Source of the DNA: Paragorgia papillata
Taxonomy: Eukaryota; Cnidaria; Anthozoa; Scleralcyonacea; Coralliidae
Length of the DNA stretch: 64,000 nt
Reading direction: 5' to 3'
Assembly (NCBI GenBank): GCA_035771165.1
Contig: JAWNZC010000287.1
Coordinates: 330,001-394,000, forward strand
The notes under the pieces were generated by a model. The model had not been told where the DNA came from. It searched no databases and saw nothing but the letters and a program-made list of their open reading frames with translations. Shown here piece by piece: positions 45,436-58,163 of this stretch. Each line of letters starts with the position of its first letter. Position 1 is the stretch's first letter. The position numbers and the translations under genes were made by a program.

Positions 45436-45566
45436 TTCAGGATAATCCTGAATTCTAGACACTTTGACAATTCAGGATAATCCTGAATTCTAGACACTTT
45501 GACAATTCAGGATATTACTGAATTCTAGACACTTTGACAATTCAAGATAATCCTAAATTCTAAGGA
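45436..45566. repeat. 35-bp tandem repeat, 3.7 copies
   Basis: The unit ttcaggataatcctgaattc plus tagacactttgacaa has its own internal palindrome (caggataatcctg). The last copy has diverged. Confidence 0.92.
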
Positions 45567-45579
45567 TAAAAGCGGCCAT

Positions 45580-46085
45580 ACTTTATTCAAACAACATAAA
45601 TACCAGATTTGGTATATAGGATACATACATATAACATATAAACTAGACTACGTGCTCAACTATAAACTTTCAAAACTTGTTAAAACATTAAAACAGTATT
45701 CAGCTACCAAAGTCATAATTGTTTTGTCTTGCATAGCAATGACATACATGAAAAGGTCTTGATAGCTAAATTTACAAAATGAGTTATTTATTTTACAGAG
45801 ACTTTCCATAAAATTAACTCTAAGATCGGCGAACTTTGTGTTTCTGCATGACATTAAAAGGTGTTGTTCGTTCCCAATCTCATTTAGATCACAAAGTTTG
45901 CATAATCTTTCACTGTATGAAACATTTCCGTATCGACCAGTTTCAACAGGTAGTTTATGAGCTGAAATTCTTAAGTGAGAGGACATGTTGTAAATTTTTT
46001 GGTTTTTGTTGCCCACTCCCTTTACTAAATTAATTGGTGTATTGTAAGATGATCTGACTAAGCTTCCATTGAAAGTCGCCACCTA
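45580..46085 (-). pseudogene. Non-LTR retrotransposon 3' fragment, best-preserved copy
   Basis: An open minus frame of about 140 codons from 46082 reads KISAHKLPVETGRYGNVSYS-like sequence, then CKLCDLNEIGNEQHLLMSC and a hydrophobic tail ending VLTSFESL. It is nearly identical to the fragment in APEH intron 9, suggesting recent amplification of the family. The 5' part (nuclease, RT) is missing. Confidence 0.75.
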
Positions 46086-47321
46086 TCACAACTGGTCTGA
46101 ATTAATTAAGGTTTTTTTCAGATATTTAATGATCGTATATATTGCACTAATGAAGTAACGATGATCTAAACCGCAAAACCACGAACCCAAATATTTGAAA
46201 TCGCAACAGGCAGCCTTTGGGCTATGCTTATTTTGATAGTTTGCGTGGGATTAATGCGATCTCGTACGTTGCTAATCAGTAATGAATATATGAAAAAGAT
46301 TTTGCAATGTTATGAAACAGGACGGGGTCCATGTTGTTTTTGCGAAAGCTGTGGATTTATGAGCTGTTTTAATACATGGAAACCGTCAAACCGAGACGGG
46401 ACAAGTATAAGCGGAACCAGGACATTTTTCATCTCGAGTTTATATGAGAATCGAGACCGTTTCACAACCACACTCACAATCACATTTACAATCACAAATA
46501 CAGTACAATTACAATACAATACAATTACGATAAAAAGTTTGGGGGCTATTAAAGTATTCATTTTTAATAGGATTGTGTTCTGATAAAATTACGTAATTCG
46601 AGACTTTAACATCTTCAGAGAAACATGAGAACATTTTTCATGATTTCAGTATACAGCTAAAGTCAACCGAAAAATTCGGCTGAAAAATTACTAATTTAAT
46701 TTAGCTAAATTATCTATACATCTATGTTCTATTTACATTCTAAAATGATTAAGAGAAAAACGTATCATTAGTAATATCTTAAATTATTAAAGATATTGCA
46801 ATTTTCGTCTTTAAAAATCTCCCTGAGTTTAGTTTTAAACTCTGTTATTACAAGGGACCGAGGTATTTTTAAATTGTAATTGCAGACACCCGGCCCATAT
46901 TTTTATCAGGTCTGCAGTATCAGGCCATATACTACAATATTTTCTTTTCCCCTTATAGTCCTGGCCCCTTATTTCAATATTTGTAACACCGAATTTGCGG
47001 TCTGCCTTTAATCCGAGATCAGGGTCATCACCCCTTCCTAATCGCTTTTATCAACAAGTTTGTGAGCTTGTGTGTGAAATTTCTTGAGCTTACTTTACTG
47101 GACAGGCCCCATAAGCATATGTAATCCGTGAGTCAAAGTTAAACATAACTCTTTAATTCCCAGCTTGAGTTGCCGTAAGGTAAGCTGAGCTTTGGCGAGT
47201 ATATTGACATATTGTCCACGCCATGCCAAAAGCCATTTCGCCTTGTATATTTTCATTTGTTGTACGGTTTCATTAAGCTGTGGAATTGGTGTCTAAAGTA
47301 TTTTATCAAATTCATCAATAA

Positions 47322-47601
<280 letters not shown>

Positions 47602-48094
47602 CCCCCACTACCATCGCCACCATCAGGTTATTATAGACAAGCTCTTATAAATCTTTAAGCTGTTAGCGATTACGGAGTTCACACTCACTTGACTGCTGAA
47701 CGATTCTGACCAGTTGCCGTAAAAAGACACCCTGGATTGCAATAATATTACTATCAATAGCGCGATCTGATCGATTTTCAAGGTCGCCCGTAATCTCAAG
47801 ATGGCACAAAGGGCGAGGAGTATAAATTGTCGAACACTGTACAAAGCTTCGAAAATCCGTTGCAAAAAATATAACTTGATTCTACTACGTACAACGCTTG
47901 CTGCGGAGTTATGTTATATATGTTGCAATTTCTCTTGCAACTTGCGAGATACGCCGCACCAAAAATGCCATAGTGTAACACCGCCTTAAGATTTAAAGCT
48001 CTTTTCCAAAGAAGGCCGATTCCTTTCACCCTACAAATTTTTATTTAATGTTTGGGCTTTAACTGTTTGGGCCCTCGATCCTCTATGTAACACC

Positions 48095-48430
48095 CACGTT
48101 GATGAGATTATACGGAAAGCAAATCGACTATTATACCACCTAAGAGAATGCAGGAAATCAAACCTTCCCACGGAAGTAGGGCTAACATTCATACAAATCT
48201 AAAGTAAGACCAGTTGTAGAATATGCCTCCCCCGTTTGGGGTGGTCTTCCAAGTTGCCTTGAAAACGAAATCGAGCGGATACAGTCAAGAAGCCTTCGAA
48301 TTCTTGGTCTGGAAAATAATAGCTTACCTGAACTTAGCAGCAGAAGAGAGACGGCCACTAAACGCGTAATTGAAAGGATAGTAAATGATCTAAGCCATCC
48401 CTGTCGTAGCTTAATTCCTGACGCAATCAA
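48095..48430 (+). pseudogene. Frameshifted LINE reverse-transcriptase C-terminal remnant
   Basis: In one frame VEYASPVWGGLPSCLENEIE, then IQSRSLRILGL and ELSSRRETATKR are readable. This is the YAxxVWG...L...Q.R..RII pattern after the RT domain of jockey/CR1-like LINEs. The preceding KANRLLYHLRECRKSNL is in a different frame. Confidence 0.7.
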
Positions 48431-49328
48431 TAATACATACAACCAGGGCCGTAGCGAGGGGGGGTATTGTAGGGGGGGTGCAGCCCCAGCTTTTACAAAA
48501 TTGCAATATTCGGAAAACTCACGAGTCTATTGGGAAAATTGGCACTTTAAGACTATTTTGCCTGAAGATTTGTCAAAATCTACTGATTAAATGAAAAATA
48601 AATGTACTGGTATGTGGTAACAGAAAACTTGTCGGTCGAATTTATTACAATAATACTTACACATTAATTACGTTGTCTAAATTCTCCATTCTCGTTCCCA
48701 GTCCCCCCACACAAACGTGGGCTCTGGGAATGTGAATATTGCAACTTGCAAGGCTCCCATTTGCCGGATGTGAAAGTACGTAACCCGATCCCAACCGCAG
48801 CCCATGTGGATAAAATGTAGTACCGTTACTACCGGTAATACTGCATGGTAATAAAATAGTTGTTGTTGTTGTCTCTGTCGTTTTGGCAGTTAGCAAAGTT
48901 TTGTGATTATTATTGCAAGATTCGGAAGAAAAAAAATTTCATTCGCAAATTTTGGGTTGGCACGGATCTACATATTTTCAGGAACAGAAAGTCATAAAAG
49001 ATCCTTTCTTGCAACGCGCATGCAAATTTTTGTAACTTGGCCTTCATTTTTATCTTGTTTATATATATTACATATATACTGTTTTTATTCTTGTAAATGT
49101 TTTAACCAACATTTTATATTATGTTGCTCATTTCACTATATATTATAATCCGAATTTTGTAAATCCATTGTATTTTTCTAACCTAAGATGGATGATTAAG
49201 ATTATTATTATAACTCAAATAAGATATTACTGATATGGATTCTATATAAAGTGAATTGTTGAATGCCAAAATATTTTCTGACTTGAACTTCTATTTGTTG
49301 TTATATTGAGGTTTGTATTTCCAAAATG

Positions 49329-49837
49329 TTAAAGGGTATTGGCAATAAAAATTAAGTTTGTCTCATTTGAAAGAACTCGTCAAATGGTATAAGAAGACCT
49401 TTAACAATTTTTCCATATCTGTTTTAGTTTTGGAAATATTTCGAGCAAAGACAGCGTGATGTCCGCCATCTTGGCATTATTTTCGATATGCATGTGACGA
49501 CATAAGCAGGGTAAAGTGAAATTTTTATCTCACATTTTTATCTCGATTTTGTTGCGGTATTTCCATTTTAAATTGACCCACAACATTTAAAAAGTCTTCC
49601 GTGGAAATTTGGTCATCCACGGAGTAGTTTCATCAGGTTTACCCTGCTTGTGACGTCACCAATTTCCTAGTTAATTAGACCCAATATTACAACAAGATGC
49701 CGGACAGCACGCTGTCTTTGGTCGAAATATTACAAAACACAAGAAAAATACAGAAAAATTACAAAAGGTCTTCTTATACCATTTGACGAGTTCTTTCAAA
49801 TGGGACAAACTTAATTTTTGTTGCCAATACCCTTTAA
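49329..49837. repeat. 500-bp foldback 'ttaaagggtattggcaa'
   Basis: Ends ttaaagggtattggcaa and ttgccaataccctttaa. Arms of about 110 bp pass through tttgaaagaactcgtcaaat and atttgacgagttctttcaaa. The middle mentions cagcgtgatgtccgcc / acagcacgctgtctttg. It is the only two-ended member of this family in the window. Confidence 0.9.
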
Positions 49838-50177
49838 TGAGGATGACGTTAATGTAGGCATTTGTGTGTGTGTTTTTTTTTCTTTTCTTATGATAAACCG
49901 CTTGAAGATTTTAATGAAAAAAAATATGACTAAAATACAGAAAATACTATTCAAGTATTCATTAACATGTGAATTGGGTAATATTTCTGCTGTAACAGAA
50001 CATTGCGTATGCAAATTATGCCTACATAGACGTCATCCTCATTACCATTTTGGAAATGCAAACCTTAATATAACAACAAATAAACGTTCAAATCAAAAAA
50101 TATTTTGGCATTCAACTATACACATTAAATAGAATTCATTAGTAACAAGTAACAAAGTTTTTAAAAGCACTTAATTG

Positions 50178-50716
50178 TTTAAATTACAACCTCGTCCCCA
50201 GGTCATTTTGCCTCCACATCGGGATGTCGGCGAAAATGGCCCTGGCATCGGCTGGTCGATTCTATAATCTGATTGGCCGGTTTAAGAACCCGATTAATTC
50301 AGATAGAGTATAATTTATTCAGGAAATTTGAATTGCAATGGAATCCACTCTGCAAAGTTTACTCAAAGAATGGAAACGATAGCTTTGGTTATAGTCAAGA
50401 ACAACATTAGATGTATGTTTGTTCATGACATTTACATGTCTTCTGGATAATCGTGGGAGTATCATGATGAATAATGCTATCCCAGTTGCTTTTCTGGCGA
50501 AGGCTTCACATGAGTGACTCGACAAAGCGTTGAATATTTCTATTTATTATTCATGCATACGTATTATACAAAGAGCAAAACACAAAAGCCGCATAAATTT
50601 TCTTGCCATAACACCCCAAAATTCTGGGTGTCACGTGACCAGCCGATGCCAGGGCCATTTTCGCCGACCTCCCGACGTGGAGGCAAAATGCCCTGGGTAC
50701 GAGGTTGGTTTAAATT
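50178..50716. repeat. 540-bp foldback of the 'cctcgtNcccagg' family
   Basis: Left caacctcgtccccaggtcat, cggcgaaaatggccctggca and tcggctgg are inverse to right ccagccgatgccagggccat, ttttcgccgacctcccgacg and ccctgggtacgaggttg. Single ends of the family occur at 13490, 20593 and 29610. Confidence 0.88.
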
Positions 50717-50799
50717 ATAATGTAAGTTTAAAGGTTTAATATTACAAAAACGTTTGAAAATTTAAAAGAAGCGGTATTAAAAAAAATGGTCAGATTATG

Positions 50800-51570
50800 T
50801 AATATTGAAACATGAGCAGCAGCTAGTCTTTTATCAGATTTAAAACACGATGCATGTGATAGCATCATTTTGAATATAGCTTCAAAAACTACCCATTTGG
50901 TAAATTCATTGGCGGAGTAAAAAACGTTGTCTACGGGGCCTGTTCGCACGAGACCGGGTTATCTCGGGGGGTAGGGATAACTTGGGGACTAGGGTCAAAG
51001 TTGACCCATAAAACGCAACTACCGAGTTGTCCCTGGCCCCCGAGATAACCCTAGCTTCATGTGAGCGCTTCACCCCGAGTTATCCCGAGCAACAGCATAA
51101 ATACGCATGCCTAAGTTGACCCTACCCCCCGAGATAACTCGGGTGAAAGCGTTCACATGGAGGTAGGGATAACTCGGGGGACTAGGGTTACCCTATCGCT
51201 CCGACCGAGTTATCCTCACATGAGACCGAGATAACTCGGGGGGTAGGGTCAACTTAGGCATGCGTATTTATGCTGTTGCTCGGGATAACTCGGGGTGAAC
51301 CGTTCACATGAAGCTAGGGTTATCTCAGGGGCCAGGGACAACTCGGTATATAGTTGCGTTTAAGTATCATGTGAAATAGGGTCAACTTTGACACTAGCCC
51401 CCGAGTTATCCCTACCCCCCGAGATAACTCGCCTCATGTGAACAGGCCCCAGAAAATCAAAGCTATGATCAGGTGGATTTTTTATCACGGATATAAAACC
51501 ACTGGATATGTTGCAGATTTGCAGTATGTTTTTTCCTCATGAATGATTTAAAATGAGTTTACGAAAACAA
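50800..51570. repeat. 'aaaacacgag' element, copy 3, split by an insertion
   Basis: The left half (about 50800-50934: cttttatcagatttaaaaca ...) and right half (51451-51570: tttttatcacggatataaaa, ttttttcctcatgaatga) together match 19900-20215. The 516-bp foldback at 50935-51450 sits between them. Confidence 0.7.
50935..51450. mobile_element. 'ggggcctgttc' foldback nested in the previous element
   Basis: Ends ggggcctgttcgcacgagac and gcctcatgtgaacaggcccc. The interior is made of cgggataactcggggggtag words in both orientations, with ttcacatgNNN repeated at each internal junction, and a central symmetry near 51195. It cleanly interrupts another repeat, showing relative age. Confidence 0.9.
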
Positions 51571-51874
51571 GTTAACGCTTTCATGTGGGACAATTATATT
51601 TTTGCTGCCCCCGTCAGGGGGCAGCAACACTAATCTTGACGTGCCTTTGCGTTCACTCGTGCCCAGTCTTTTGGCCGAGCTATGTATAGTCGACAATATC
51701 TCGATCTCCTTGGATTTTTGGATGTGGATGTGTCGGCAATTGCGCAATATCTAGATTCTCTAAAGTGGCTTAGTGCGCATGTTCGGCTGATAGCCTCACA
51801 CGTTTCACGTTTTCGAAGATATTTCAGCTTTGTCTTCTTTGTTAGGAAATTCACGGTAAGAACAATTCATAAAT

Positions 51875-52207
51875 ATGTCTTTACTTTCACGGAGAAGTAT
51901 TCATCAAGGCCATGAACGTTTCAGTGGCGATTCCCGAGGAAAGCAGTGCTCTTTCACGAGTTTATCAGCGCTGTTGACAGCACAAGCTATTTCAGTCAAT
52001 AAATGGGACTCGACAATCATCGACCATGTCTTAGTTGAAGGAGACAAGATGTACCTGAATGCCTACAACAATGGTCTCATCCCACGTGAAGAATTGTTGT
52101 CGTTGAACAACTTTCCAACTGTTGTTTCTTTATCCATTGAGACAAATATTTACCATAATGATACCCAAACATACAAATTGATAGATGTGGAACTGCTGAC
52201 TGTGTAG
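51875..52207 (+). CDS. Unidentified ORF, 110 codons, possibly transposon- or virus-derived protease-like fragment
   Basis: The ORF is intact and repeat-free. Its middle has SRGKQCSFTSLSALL, then W-x5-ID-x-VL-x2-GD-x-MYL. The layout (G-x-QC near a start of helix, then GDxxY about 35 residues on) reminds me of cysteine-protease-like domains found in helicase-bearing mobile elements and large viral proteins. That is from memory and weak. The C-terminal His and Asp partners cannot be assigned. It may be one exon: a donor-like cacg/gtaagaac precedes it at 51856. 51571-51874 has a gccccccgtcagggggc-like hairpin near 51613 and no clear gene. Confidence 0.35.
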   Translation: MSLLSRRSIHQGHERFSGDSRGKQCSFTSLSALLTAQAISVNKWDSTIIDHVLVEGDKMYLNAYNNGLIPREELLSLNNFPTVVSLSIETNIYHNDTQTYKLIDVELLTV

Positions 52208-52209
52208 TC

Positions 52210-55200
52210 TAACATTCAGAACACTATCATCTTGCAAACTATTAATCATGTTATTGTTCCTGTCATTTTTAAAGAAAAATATATTTTCTATTTGTTTTGT
52301 CCCATTGATCTATCTGCATATGTACATGGCTGTTTGTTGATTTGATATATCAAAAATATGTATAATTATTACTATAGCCGGCACCAGAAAATCTTAATTC
52401 TCAATGTTTAATCTTTCCTGCCTGAAGGTCATTTGAAAAAAAATTAGTAGGTGGGCCTTCTGACCCTAGCAAGTGAAAGTTACTGCTACTAGCAACCTTA
52501 AAGCAACATGACACCACTCCTGTTCGTGGCTGCCAGGCCCTGGTGTTGACCTACTGTACTATACTATAAGTATAAAATCAGAGTATATCCAGAATTTTTC
52601 AGTAGCATATTAGGACTCCATTTGGTCCTTCAGGCAGCACTTTCCTTGCGATAGTAACTTCTAGTTTACTCTGTATAACGGCAAACGATTTTACTCTTCA
52701 AAAAGGAGCCGCGACGTTCCGGAAAGTCATTCAAAGTTTAACTGATAAACTCGTGACGGAAGAGGAAATATGTGAACGGCTGAAAAGGAAACGGAAAATA
52801 AATATAGTAGTATCAAAAAGATAGAATAGACTCTTTCGAAGAAGTTAATGAAGGTTAGAGTTACAGTGACAGGAAGAAAATATACAGAAAATAATTCATG
52901 AAAAGTCATCATTTGTTTATACGTATATATAACATTGACACATTGTCATTGCATGCATGTAAAGCATTATTTTACACAAAATCGTGTTCATGTTTGTGTG
53001 GGTGCATTTTGCTTGTGTAAAGTTACCTTGATTTTTGTGTAACATTTACACATAGCAATGTGTTTGTGTGGATGCGGATTTTAGACAGGATTTTGTGTTA
53101 ATATTACACAGCATTTTTTGCAGTGTAGTGTGTTGGGCAGAATATAAGAGCGAACGTATAGATGCTCGAAAGTAAACGAGTTGCCACTTTTGTCTGTATT
53201 AAAAGCAGTGAAATTAAGCAAATAAATATGTTCAGAAATAAGCCGTATAGAATTTGGTGTGTTTTTGTTCCTAAAACTCCTCTTCCTTTTTCCAGTGCTT
53301 TCCATAAAAAGAGGTTGCATTGGTTGCAACATGCATGCAGTGCCGCGGTTCTTCCAGCTTTTCTATATACTCTGCTGTGAATTCTTCATTTGACTCCATT
53401 CTTTGACTCCATTAATAAAGGTGTCTATCTATCTATATTTTCTTTCAGGCAACCTATAGCCATCTCTTCACAGGCCGTCCTCACCAGTCACAGCTTAAAG
53501 GAGTTGGTGAAAGTCAGAGTAATTGTATAATTCAAGCGCTATGTTCAATGGCTCAAAGAGCCTGATCATCTGCATGCATGATACTTGCTTCTCTTGCCCT
53601 CGATCCTGCCAAGTTTTTCTTCGTTCAGTTATTCGTTGGCTTCAACGATACTTCCAAGAGCCCTCTCAACATCCGCACTTCGATATAGCATCAGTTCCTC
53701 TTTTCTCATTAATCCAAGTATAACAAAAGATAACTGATTTTTCATCTAAGAAGAGTTAGTCAAAAGGTATAATTGATATCATATGCATATATGAAGCCAA
53801 CTAATGAACTAAGCCAAGAACCAGCTCGCATGACGTATACTACTATTTATATAAAACAAGCATGTTAGCTGACGGAATTTCGTCATGTATACGACGTTGA
53901 TAAAAGCCGATTTGAACGCTTTGAAAACAAACTGCTTGAAAAGTTGGAAAAGTTGGCGCGAGTACTGCATACGCATGCAGTATATTAAAAACTTTAAAAA
54001 CTTAAAAAGCAAAGGTTCTAAAACTGTTAGAAAAATAAAATGACTTGTTATTAAAGTCTTAATACGTTGACTAAATTCTGCGGTTACGTTTTGACGGCGT
54101 TCAAAATCTGTTCACTGAAGTAAGCGGTTTATCTGCTCCCAAAATACCAAGAACTGTTACAAGAAACTTTAAATTTCAAGGGTTTTTTTAAAATCAGATT
54201 ATACACGCCTTTCGAGTGTATAGTATATAGCTTCTTGATCTCAAACGAATCAGTAATTTTAAAGAGATTTATGGCAAAAGATGTCGAAATTTTATGCTAT
54301 CAATTGCATGAGATCACACTTGTCATTCAACCAACGTCTAGATAATTGATTTTCTTTGTATATATTTCTCACAAGTTTTAGAAATATATTTAATACTAAT
54401 TAGAAGTATCTATTTAATGCTAACTTCATGCCGACAAGCTAAGCTTTTGACGCACCGTATACGAGTCATCCATGAAGTATGAGACGATTAATATGAAAAG
54501 GAGAGTTTTTTGCGTGTTACTATATATCTATATGTATATAGCAAATCATAAAGGTGTTTAATCGATCGCCTTTTTAATAGAGAAAAAAATATTCACGTTT
54601 GAATCGTCGTGCAGCTTTCGTTTTCTAAAATCTCAGCAGTCCACCTTTCAGAGTTTCTTCGAGCCGAATATGGACTCTTAACATCAAAGCCCTGCTGTTG
54701 ATTTTAGAACGCAACATTTTAGATTGTTTAAAACAACACGATATTCGGACTTCGCGTTGACACATTGCAGGCTTCAAGTGACGACAGATTAGTTCCGAAA
54801 AAAAACAACGAGCTGTAGTTTGCCATGTAGTTTGATGTAGTGACGAAGTCACCGAAATAATTTGTAACGCTATATGAAGCTATCCTTGGAAGTAGTGTAA
54901 ATATTAAAGTAGAGTGCTGCGTAGGCAGTGTTTTGGATAGAGCACGGTGAAAAAATGGTAAACAACCGAGATTTTTAGCAACGCCGAAATGCCGACGTTT
55001 TAAGTGGATCCCTTCTCATCAAAGTAAATTGTGAAGGGCTATGCTCAAAACGTCAGTTTAGACCACTTTCATATAATAGCGACTAAGTTGAATATTCTTT
55101 TATGTGCATTTTAATAAGCCTTTCTAGCCTCCTTCTCATATAAAGAGGCCAGAAAGGCTTCATTTAGATGTATATAAAAGAATATTTAAAGTCGGTCGCG

Positions 55201-56335
55201 TTCACCATCTTTTTACTTTGCTCTATATAATCTCTACCTTTATTTGAAGCGTTCACACGACTTTTGCATTTCAGAATGAAGGTTGAACCATTGGACTATT
55301 GAGCAATATAAAAGTAAATAGCCGAAAGTGCTAACGTAGGCGATTTTTTTTTTTGACTGGGATATTTTTAGACTTAGGGAAAGTCGACGAGTTCGTTTGG
55401 AACTTGAACGTTGTCGATTTAATCATAGTTAATAGCGACCAAAACAGAAAGCGAGATATGTATTCCTGTACACGGTTTATCCTTGGGTTGGGGTTTATCA
55501 AAAGAAGATTTCCTTATTAAAAACGAGGGAAAAAACGTGTATTATATAAAGGTTAATGAAGTCAAGTTTCTGTATGAAGTTGACATTTTCCAGATCATTA
55601 CACATGGACACCACGAAACATATACAAATATCTTAATTTCAAAGTCAGGAGAACGACTGAAATAGTCGTTTTGGCAACCGCGGCTATAGAACTTAAAGTT
55701 TATAAAGGAAATGGGCAACGATATATCAAATTTCTCGCTATATAACGACAGCTCACAGTTTGTCCTGTCTCGAGATCAGCCCCACGCCAACTTCAAATAA
55801 TTACACAATAATTCACGCAGACGTATAGCTCTTTTCAAAATTGTTTTAATTAAATTGGAACGTATTTGGAATCAAACATCGCGAAAGTTTATTGCGTTAT
55901 TTACAACGAAAATTCTGTATATATATACCTATACATATATATATATTTATATAAATTTCTATTTACTCTTTGGGGGCTATTATTTACAATATTGTCAGAG
56001 GGAACCTTCACAGCGCCAACTGTGTCGGCGCTCGTTTAATCTATTTTGTTGGGGGACAATAAGTTATCTTGGTGAATCGAATAAACTATAGCCAACTGCT
56101 ATTAAATGTCTTTCATTGGAAATCCAAGTATACACTTTAAATATGACCCAAGGGATCAGAGCATCAATCATTCGATTTTCTAATTAAAGTACAGTAAACA
56201 GAGAAGGGCAACCTCTAAAATTATCTGCTCGTATGCGCTGTATACTCGTTTTAAAAGTTCACAGCGTAGTCCTAATTTTTAAATAATAAACAAAAAAATA
56301 GTCCACTTTGTAGACTGGTGTTCGTACTAGTGTTT
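52210..56335. other. Gene-poor spacer
   Basis: No supported gene. I see a tgtgtgggtgcattttg / tgtgtggatgcgg repeat region (52975-53125) rich in ttacacaaaa words, a degraded 'ggcaaacgattttactc' repeat at 52670, a hammerhead-family fragment near 55000-55045, a foldback at about 55060-55210 (tatttcttttatgtgcattt-like arms around tctagcctcc), and (TA)n at 55915. A 60-codon ORF at 55483 (KEDFLIKNEGKNVYYIKVNE) looks protein-like but is unsupported. Confidence 0.5.
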
Positions 56336-58163
56336 TTAAAAGACATTAATTTCCATTTCGAGGCTGCTCGTTGATGACAAACTGCTTGAGGCTGAACTCG
56401 GCGTATCCGGGATGTTCAGACTTCGCTCGAACTCGAGAAGCTGGCCCATAAAACTGAAATTCGGCGACACGTCGGATTTTCGGGCTTTGACCAAATCGTA
56501 AGCGTCGTTCAAGTTCAGGTGTTCGTGTTCCATCAGGTAGGCTATGGTCACTGTGACGGAGCGCGAAATACCAGCGAGACAGTGAACCAGGACAGCTTTA
56601 CCATCAAGCCTGGCTTCATCTAAAATAAACAACGTAAAAACAAGGTTAAAACCAAATGCATACATACATACATATATATATATATGAAAACGAACAAAGA
56701 GCTAAAAATTTGTACCGAAAATTCCGACCGCATACAACACCCTTCCGAATTTAAATAAACACCCTTCCTTTGCGAAATAAAAATTAGATCCACTTTATAA
56801 ATAAAGAGCTCGCATTCCAATGGGCAATATTTGAATTTAATTGTCACAGCGGTTTCCTGAAGAGACGGAAACCTTCGAAATGACAATTAGCGAAATAGAG
56901 GCCGATCTCTTGAAGAAAGTTCCTTGTTTGTTCAAAGTGGAAAATTGTACAAGATGTATTTGTATTGAAGCATAGCAGAGAGTGTCTAGTTTCAATGGTA
57001 TGAATTCATACGGAGCGCCCACATTGAGAAATGAGTTAGAGGAATGTAAATCATTTTATACTATCGAGTGGGCTAAATGCGCGAAATTCGAGCACATGTA
57101 TATAGAAAGAGGCCGGGGAAACTCGATTTTAAGTTCAACCCCATTAATAAGCTGTATCAAATCGAACCCGAGACAACCTAAATATAGAGTTTAAACGCAC
57201 ATCAACTTACCGATAAACTTGAATGCTTCTTCGAAATGATCCCTCAAATTCGTTTGCCAGTTATCCTGTACTCGTAAATTCATGTAGGTAAACCTCGAAT
57301 CGTTTTCGAATTTGTTCGGGATGTCGTTAGTAACGTTCAGTATACAGCTTATGTTCCTATCCAAGAGTTCTCTCAAGTCAGAAGCGTCCCTGGCATTACC
57401 AAGATAGAGATTTGGTAGAATTTCCACTGCTCCCTTCTTGGTTAATTTCGTCTCGGCAAACGGGCTACTGGGCAAGCAGGTTCTCAGCGGACTCGTTTCG
57501 TCGTTGGTGATTCGCAATTCGGAAAGTCGAATAAACGAAGGTCCGACATGGTCAGCTTCTTCAGACTCGCAAAGGTTCGGGAATATAGCCTTGAAAAGAG
57601 CGAAGCCACCTGAAAAATTACAACATACAAACGTCAAGTCGTGTTGGGTACATAATTATATAATGACGGATTTAACCCTCGTAATGTCTTAGCAACGTGT
57701 TATCTAGAATTTTAGAAAAACCGAGAACGGGCTCCTTACCTTTTAGATAAGAGACGTTATTTAACCCTTCGGCGCTCAACCTTTGTACAATGAGCTCTAA
57801 TGGAGTGTTGGTGAGGTTATCGGTCGAGGAATCGTACAGGACTATCTTATCCATCAGATCACGTTTCGCAAATCTTCGCTTCCCTTCGTCCGTGTTGATC
57901 ATATTGGCGAAGTTGACAGAACACCCTTTCTTTAATCGTCTCAGCATTAGGGAGGGTACAGCCAGGTTGATAGCGCCGTGGATGTGGCACTGAGCGAACT
58001 CGTTGTATGGCCGGCAATCCAAAAGCAATACGTTCGAGCCGTTGTTCAAGAGTTGGTCGCACAACCATTCTGGCAAAGTGGCCATGGTATTGAAACGGTA
58101 CACCTTGTCACAGGCTTGTGAAGTAAGCGATGGCATTGAGAATGAAATTTTAGATGAACCCAC
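56336..58163 (-). CDS. MAP-kinase phosphatase of the DUSP6/7/9 (MKP-3) class, complete
   Basis: Dual-specificity phosphatase that dephosphorylates Thr and Tyr in the activation loop of ERK-type MAP kinases. Exons in coding order: 58163-57740, 57609-57211, 56619-56336, both introns phase 1, 368 residues (human DUSP6 has 381). Residues about 28-145 form the rhodanese/CH2 domain with [12 protein letters not shown] and the kinase-interaction motif LMLRRLKKG (Arg75, Arg76). A linker with a leucine-rich FIRLSELRI could act as a nuclear export signal. The catalytic domain starts [12 protein letters not shown], has general acid Asp257 in VQDNW, and the P-loop HCLAGISRS with Cys288 and Arg294. [13 protein letters not shown] is also typical of MKP-3. 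The Ser-rich tail ends EMEINVF. A later ATG (Met10) could also start. The cytoplasmic MKP-3 class is favoured over nuclear DUSP1/2/4/5 by LRRLKKG and [16 protein letters not shown] near 56040 may be its poly(A) signal. Confidence 0.95.

Noticed and set aside
46224..46583. 119-codon plus-strand ORF
   Set aside because: The second half is an atcacaattacaatac-type simple repeat (Thr/Ile), and no family is recognisable.
55483..55665. 60-codon ORF KEDFLIKNEGKNVYYIKVNE...
   Set aside because: Composition is protein-like but there is no known family, no splice sites and no neighbouring exon; not enough to call a gene.
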